From an uncultured Prevotella sp. (GTDB lineage: Bacteria; Bacteroidota; Bacteroidia; Bacteroidales; Bacteroidaceae): 25,492 bases of DNA. Shown here one piece after another: positions 22,863 through 25,492 of this stretch; position 1 is the first letter of the stretch, and each line of letters starts with the position of its first letter. The stretch spans positions 1 through 25,492 of the forward strand of contig CAMYZK010000004.1 of NCBI GenBank assembly GCA_947303825.1. Direction: 5' to 3'. A program made the translations under genes and the position numbers. The notes beneath the pieces are model-generated. The model was not told the DNA's origin. It did no database searches and saw only the letters and a list, made by a program, of their open reading frames with translations.

Positions 22863-25409
22863 ATGAAAAAGATATCATTTATTATTTATCATTTATCATT
22901 TAGCGTAGCGCTGCTGCTACTGCTCACCTCGTGCAACCTGTTCATCGACGACGAGCTGGAGAACCAGCTCATGGAGTACGATGGAAAGGGCTACGACGAG
23001 GTGGTCACCGACTCTACCGACAGCTACCGGGTGAGCTACCAGTACAAGAAGACCACCATGGAGCTGAATGCCGACAACCCGCTGACACAGCACATCGTCA
23101 GGGTAGAGTCTATCGACTCGGCCGGTTTCCATACCATCTACTTCGACGGCAGCACGCCCGTGGAAAAGCTGCCCAGGGTGGGACAGCACATCGTCAGCAA
23201 CAATCTCGACCTCTTCCCCTACGGGCTGTGCGACCTCGTAGGCATTGTGGAGCACACGGGTGGGCAGCATGTGGTGATCTGCAAGACTACCGACGTGAAA
23301 GACGCCTTCGAATACCTGAGCTTCCATGCCACGATGCCTGTGGGCAACTACTTCGACGAGTACGACGTCTATGATGCCGACGGTGACTTCCTGGCACATA
23401 TCGACAACCGCGAAGAGAATGCCAGGGCCAGAGCCATGACACGCAGCGATGAAGAGGGCGATGATTATATAGATGTCAACGTTCCTGTAGGCCTTCCGCC
23501 AATGGAAGGAGCACAGCTGGATATATGGAAAAAGAAAATCGGCCTGCCCACCAACCTCCAAATCACGGCAAACGGGAAGTTCACGGCAAAACTCTATGCC
23601 GACTGCGACTTTGACTGGGACAAGGGACTAAACTGCAAATTCCAGTTGAAAGAGGGCTGTTTCACTGATACCGTCCACATTGTCCTAACCGGAGGTATGA
23701 GCGGCCCGAAAAAAATATTGGGCAACGACGACCTGCTCAACGGCAAGGTGCGCTTCAACATAGGCCCCGTGGTGGTGGTACCCGTCTTCGGCTTCTCACT
23801 GAACTTCCAGATTTACAGCTCGTTGGATGCCACCTTTACATACACCAAGTCGTTTGCAGGAGAAGTGGGGTTTTGGGATGGCGACTTCCACGCCGATAGC
23901 AAATTCGAACCAGATAAGATAGGGTTCAAACTTGAGGCAGCAGCCAACGCCGACATCGCTATCCTCAAGCTTAGCCTGGGCTTTGGCCTGTTCACATCCG
24001 ACCTGTCACTACGAGCAGAAATATATGCCAAGCTGAGGTTGAAGGCGGCCGTCTCTATGGATATTGGGAAATTTATAGAAGACCCCGGCGACCCTGTCAA
24101 TATCGACTTCAATCCCAAGGTCAATCTGGACTTTAACATAGGCTTTGCCCTGTCACTTGTGGCCAAAGGAGCGATTATCGGGAAAGTGCTGAACAAGATC
24201 AAGAGTCATGTGAAAGAACGAAGTTCCTTTATGAGTGCGATGGAAAATTTCGCCAGCAATGGCACATACACAGAATGGGTGGCACTGAAGAATGGAGAAT
24301 ATGTGAACCCGGAGGTACTTGCGGAAATGGAGAAATTACTGGGCAACAAGACCGGAAAAGATCGTGAGGACCTGATTGATTCTTGGATAAAGGCCAAGGG
24401 CAAGGAACTGAGTGGCATAAAAGGATTGTCGGACAAGGCTACTAATACAGAGTTGACTGGCCATGTGATGGAGCCTGGAGAAGGCGATGACGACAAGGAC
24501 TTTGAATTGCGTCTGGGCCCCTTCTATCCTAACCTGCTGAAGTGGACGATCTTTGAACGCTACATCTTCCCAAAGATGAAGGAAGGCTCATTTAAGGTGG
24601 GGCAGAAACGGACGTCGGCCTACGACCCCATCCTCTTCACCGGAGAGTGGACACTCCAAAACCCCGGCCTGTTCACCTTTATCAAGAATGTTTATCCATG
24701 CTTCACCATTAAGTCGGGCGATGATGAGCTGTTCGTCCTTTTCCCCGAGAACGAAGAGGATGCCAAGATAACGGGGACAACGCCCAGTGGCAAGCGATAC
24801 ACCGTTGAAATACCGTCGCTGTTAGAAGATGAAACCTACACCTGTATTCCAGGATACGCTTTGTCGTATGGCGGGCGACCGGTGATGTGGGACAAGGGCC
24901 TTGCTTTCTCCACCACTACGCCCACAATCGCTATCACCAAGTTCGCAGTCACTAGTAAGGAAATAAAAAAAATAAAAGAAGTGCTTAAGGAAAGAGATAA
25001 CTACGTCTTCAAGTTCCTTACCTATACCAGCGTTACGGGCGAGGCCAACATCAAGGAGTGGGGCATACTCGACGAAATAGACAGTAATCCCGCTACCCGG
25101 ATGCACCCGTCGAACGAGGCAGCCTTGCGGGGCGGCTCCTACATACACTATTGGACAGTGAACTCACCATGGTCGACTTTCAACATCGAACTGCGGCCCT
25201 ATATCTTCGGACGCGATGCCACCGATCTCCAAGACTTGAAACAGGCTACGCTATTCAAGACCTACAAAAAGGAATTGAACTACTGGGACATCGACGAGAG
25301 CCGGCAGGCCACACCACAGAGCTGGCCTGCAGACAACAGCTTTGGCCTCAAGCAGAACTACATCCTCACCCTCGACTCAGTGACCTACGAAGGCAAGCGC
25401 ATCAGGTGA
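22863..25409 (+). CDS. Large beta-rich lipoprotein, unknown function
   Basis: I chose ATG 22863 (MKKISFIIYHLSF) because the resulting signal ends in a clean lipobox, LLLTSC (Cys24); in-frame starts at 22791 and 22854 lie in repeat DNA and would spoil the signal. The mature protein has an acidic start (NLFIDDELENQLMEYDGKGYDE) that fits surface display. Residues about 170-430 alternate hydrophobic and polar residues (KFTAKLYADCDFDWDKGLNC, NIGPVVVVPVFGFSLNFQIY, FKLEAAANADIAILKLSLGF, NLDFNIGFALSLVAKGAI), like the amphipathic beta region of the giant protein. The C-terminal 300 residues are beta-rich with no motif I recognise. It follows the ECRG lipoprotein by 96 bp, and the two share a 25-nt identical stretch in their signal sequences. 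No enzyme signature is seen; anchor or scaffold is an inference from context. Confidence 0.75.
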   Translation: MKKISFIIYHLSFSVALLLLLTSCNLFIDDELENQLMEYDGKGYDEVVTDSTDSYRVSYQYKKTTMELNADNPLTQHIVRVESIDSAGFHTIYFDGSTPVEKLPRVGQHIVSNNLDLFPYGLCDLVGIVEHTGGQHVVICKTTDVKDAFEYLSFHATMPVGNYFDEYDVYDADGDFLAHIDNREENARARAMTRSDEEGDDYIDVNVPVGLPPMEGAQLDIWKKKIGLPTNLQITANGKFTAKLYADCDFDWDKGLNCKFQLKEGCFTDTVHIVLTGGMSGPKKILGNDDLLNGKVRFNIGPVVVVPVFGFSLNFQIYSSLDATFTYTKSFAGEVGFWDGDFHADSKFEPDKIGFKLEAAANADIAILKLSLGFGLFTSDLSLRAEIYAKLRLKAAVSMDIGKFIEDPGDPVNIDFNPKVNLDFNIGFALSLVAKGAIIGKVLNKIKSHVKERSSFMSAMENFASNGTYTEWVALKNGEYVNPEVLAEMEKLLGNKTGKDREDLIDSWIKAKGKELSGIKGLSDKATNTELTGHVMEPGEGDDDKDFELRLGPFYPNLLKWTIFERYIFPKMKEGSFKVGQKRTSAYDPILFTGEWTLQNPGLFTFIKNVYPCFTIKSGDDELFVLFPENEEDAKITGTTPSGKRYTVEIPSLLEDETYTCIPGYALSYGGRPVMWDKGLAFSTTTPTIAITKFAVTSKEIKKIKEVLKERDNYVFKFLTYTSVTGEANIKEWGILDEIDSNPATRMHPSNEAALRGGSYIHYWTVNSPWSTFNIELRPYIFGRDATDLQDLKQATLFKTYKKELNYWDIDESRQATPQSWPADNSFGLKQNYILTLDSVTYEGKRIR

Positions 25410-25413
25410 GCTG

Positions 25414-25492
25414 CTTGTCCTGTGCTCAGCGGTTTCGCCGCTTCAAGTGCACTCAGCGGTTCCGCCGCTTGTCCTGTGCTCTGCGGTTTCCC
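25414..25492 (+). repeat. 27-bp tandem hairpin repeats, about three units, running off the window
   Basis: Units at 25414-25440, 25441-25467 and 25468-25492 (cut) share the pattern CTTgtCctGTGCtCaGCGGTTtCGCCG. The first two form AGCGG-5 nt-CCGCT stems (25428-25442 and 25455-25469). They begin 4 bp after the last stop codon. With no T-run they are not classical terminators, but could act as a 3' mRNA structure or protein-binding array. Confidence 0.75.

Noticed and set aside
4388..25409. Polysaccharide utilisation locus
   Set aside because: No SusC-like TonB receptor, SusD-like lipoprotein, glycoside hydrolase or lyase motif is visible.
25414..25492. CRISPR array
   Set aside because: The 27-bp units are contiguous hairpins with no spacers between them.

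Overview
The window looks like a chromosomal segment of a Bacteroidales bacterium, most likely Prevotella or a close relative. I infer this from the Bacteroidetes promoter words (TAnnTTTG), A-rich leaders without strong Shine-Dalgarno sequences, short 'YDLxGRK' C-terminal tails on secreted proteins, lipoproteins with LLTSC lipoboxes, and several repeat types common in these genomes. No database search was possible, so all names rest on motif and family recognition.

Left part (1-1367): a disturbed junction. A GC-rich leftward ORF that runs off the window joins a lipoprotein-like head to an IS1380-type transposase lacking its N-terminus. Beside it is a 19-bp repeat, then a rightward short-chain dehydrogenase that has lost its cofactor-binding N-terminus.

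Regulatory part (3600-1383, minus strand): a three-gene operon of an ECF sigma factor, a one-span membrane protein with a TonB-C-like periplasmic domain (probable anti-sigma or transducer), and a secreted protein with a similar C-terminal fold. Its promoter faces away from the next operon across a 760-bp gene-free gap. That gap holds two MITE-like elements; one has perfect 16-bp terminal inverted repeats and an 8-bp target duplication.

Main part (4388-25409, plus strand): seven reading units in one direction, all encoding exported proteins. They are two paralogous modular secreted proteins (the second broken by a single-base frameshift), an outer-membrane beta-barrel, a giant 2833-residue surface protein, a multi-Fn3 secreted protein translationally coupled to the giant, and two lipoproteins. 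A module of about 70 residues centred on 'ECRG' occurs in five places across three of these proteins, which links the cluster. I infer a multi-protein cell-surface or extracellular assembly: barrel plus lipoproteins as anchor, giant plus Fn3 protein as body, and ECRG/GWxW proteins as secreted accessories. I cannot name a described system that matches it. The ECF operon next door is a candidate regulator.

A recurring theme is that repetitive intergenic-type DNA has been turned into coding sequence at N-termini. Examples are heptamer tracts at the giant gene, a MITE-like segment in the Fn3 protein's signal peptide, and one 25-nt repeat encoding both lipoprotein signal peptides. The window ends in 27-bp tandem hairpin repeats.
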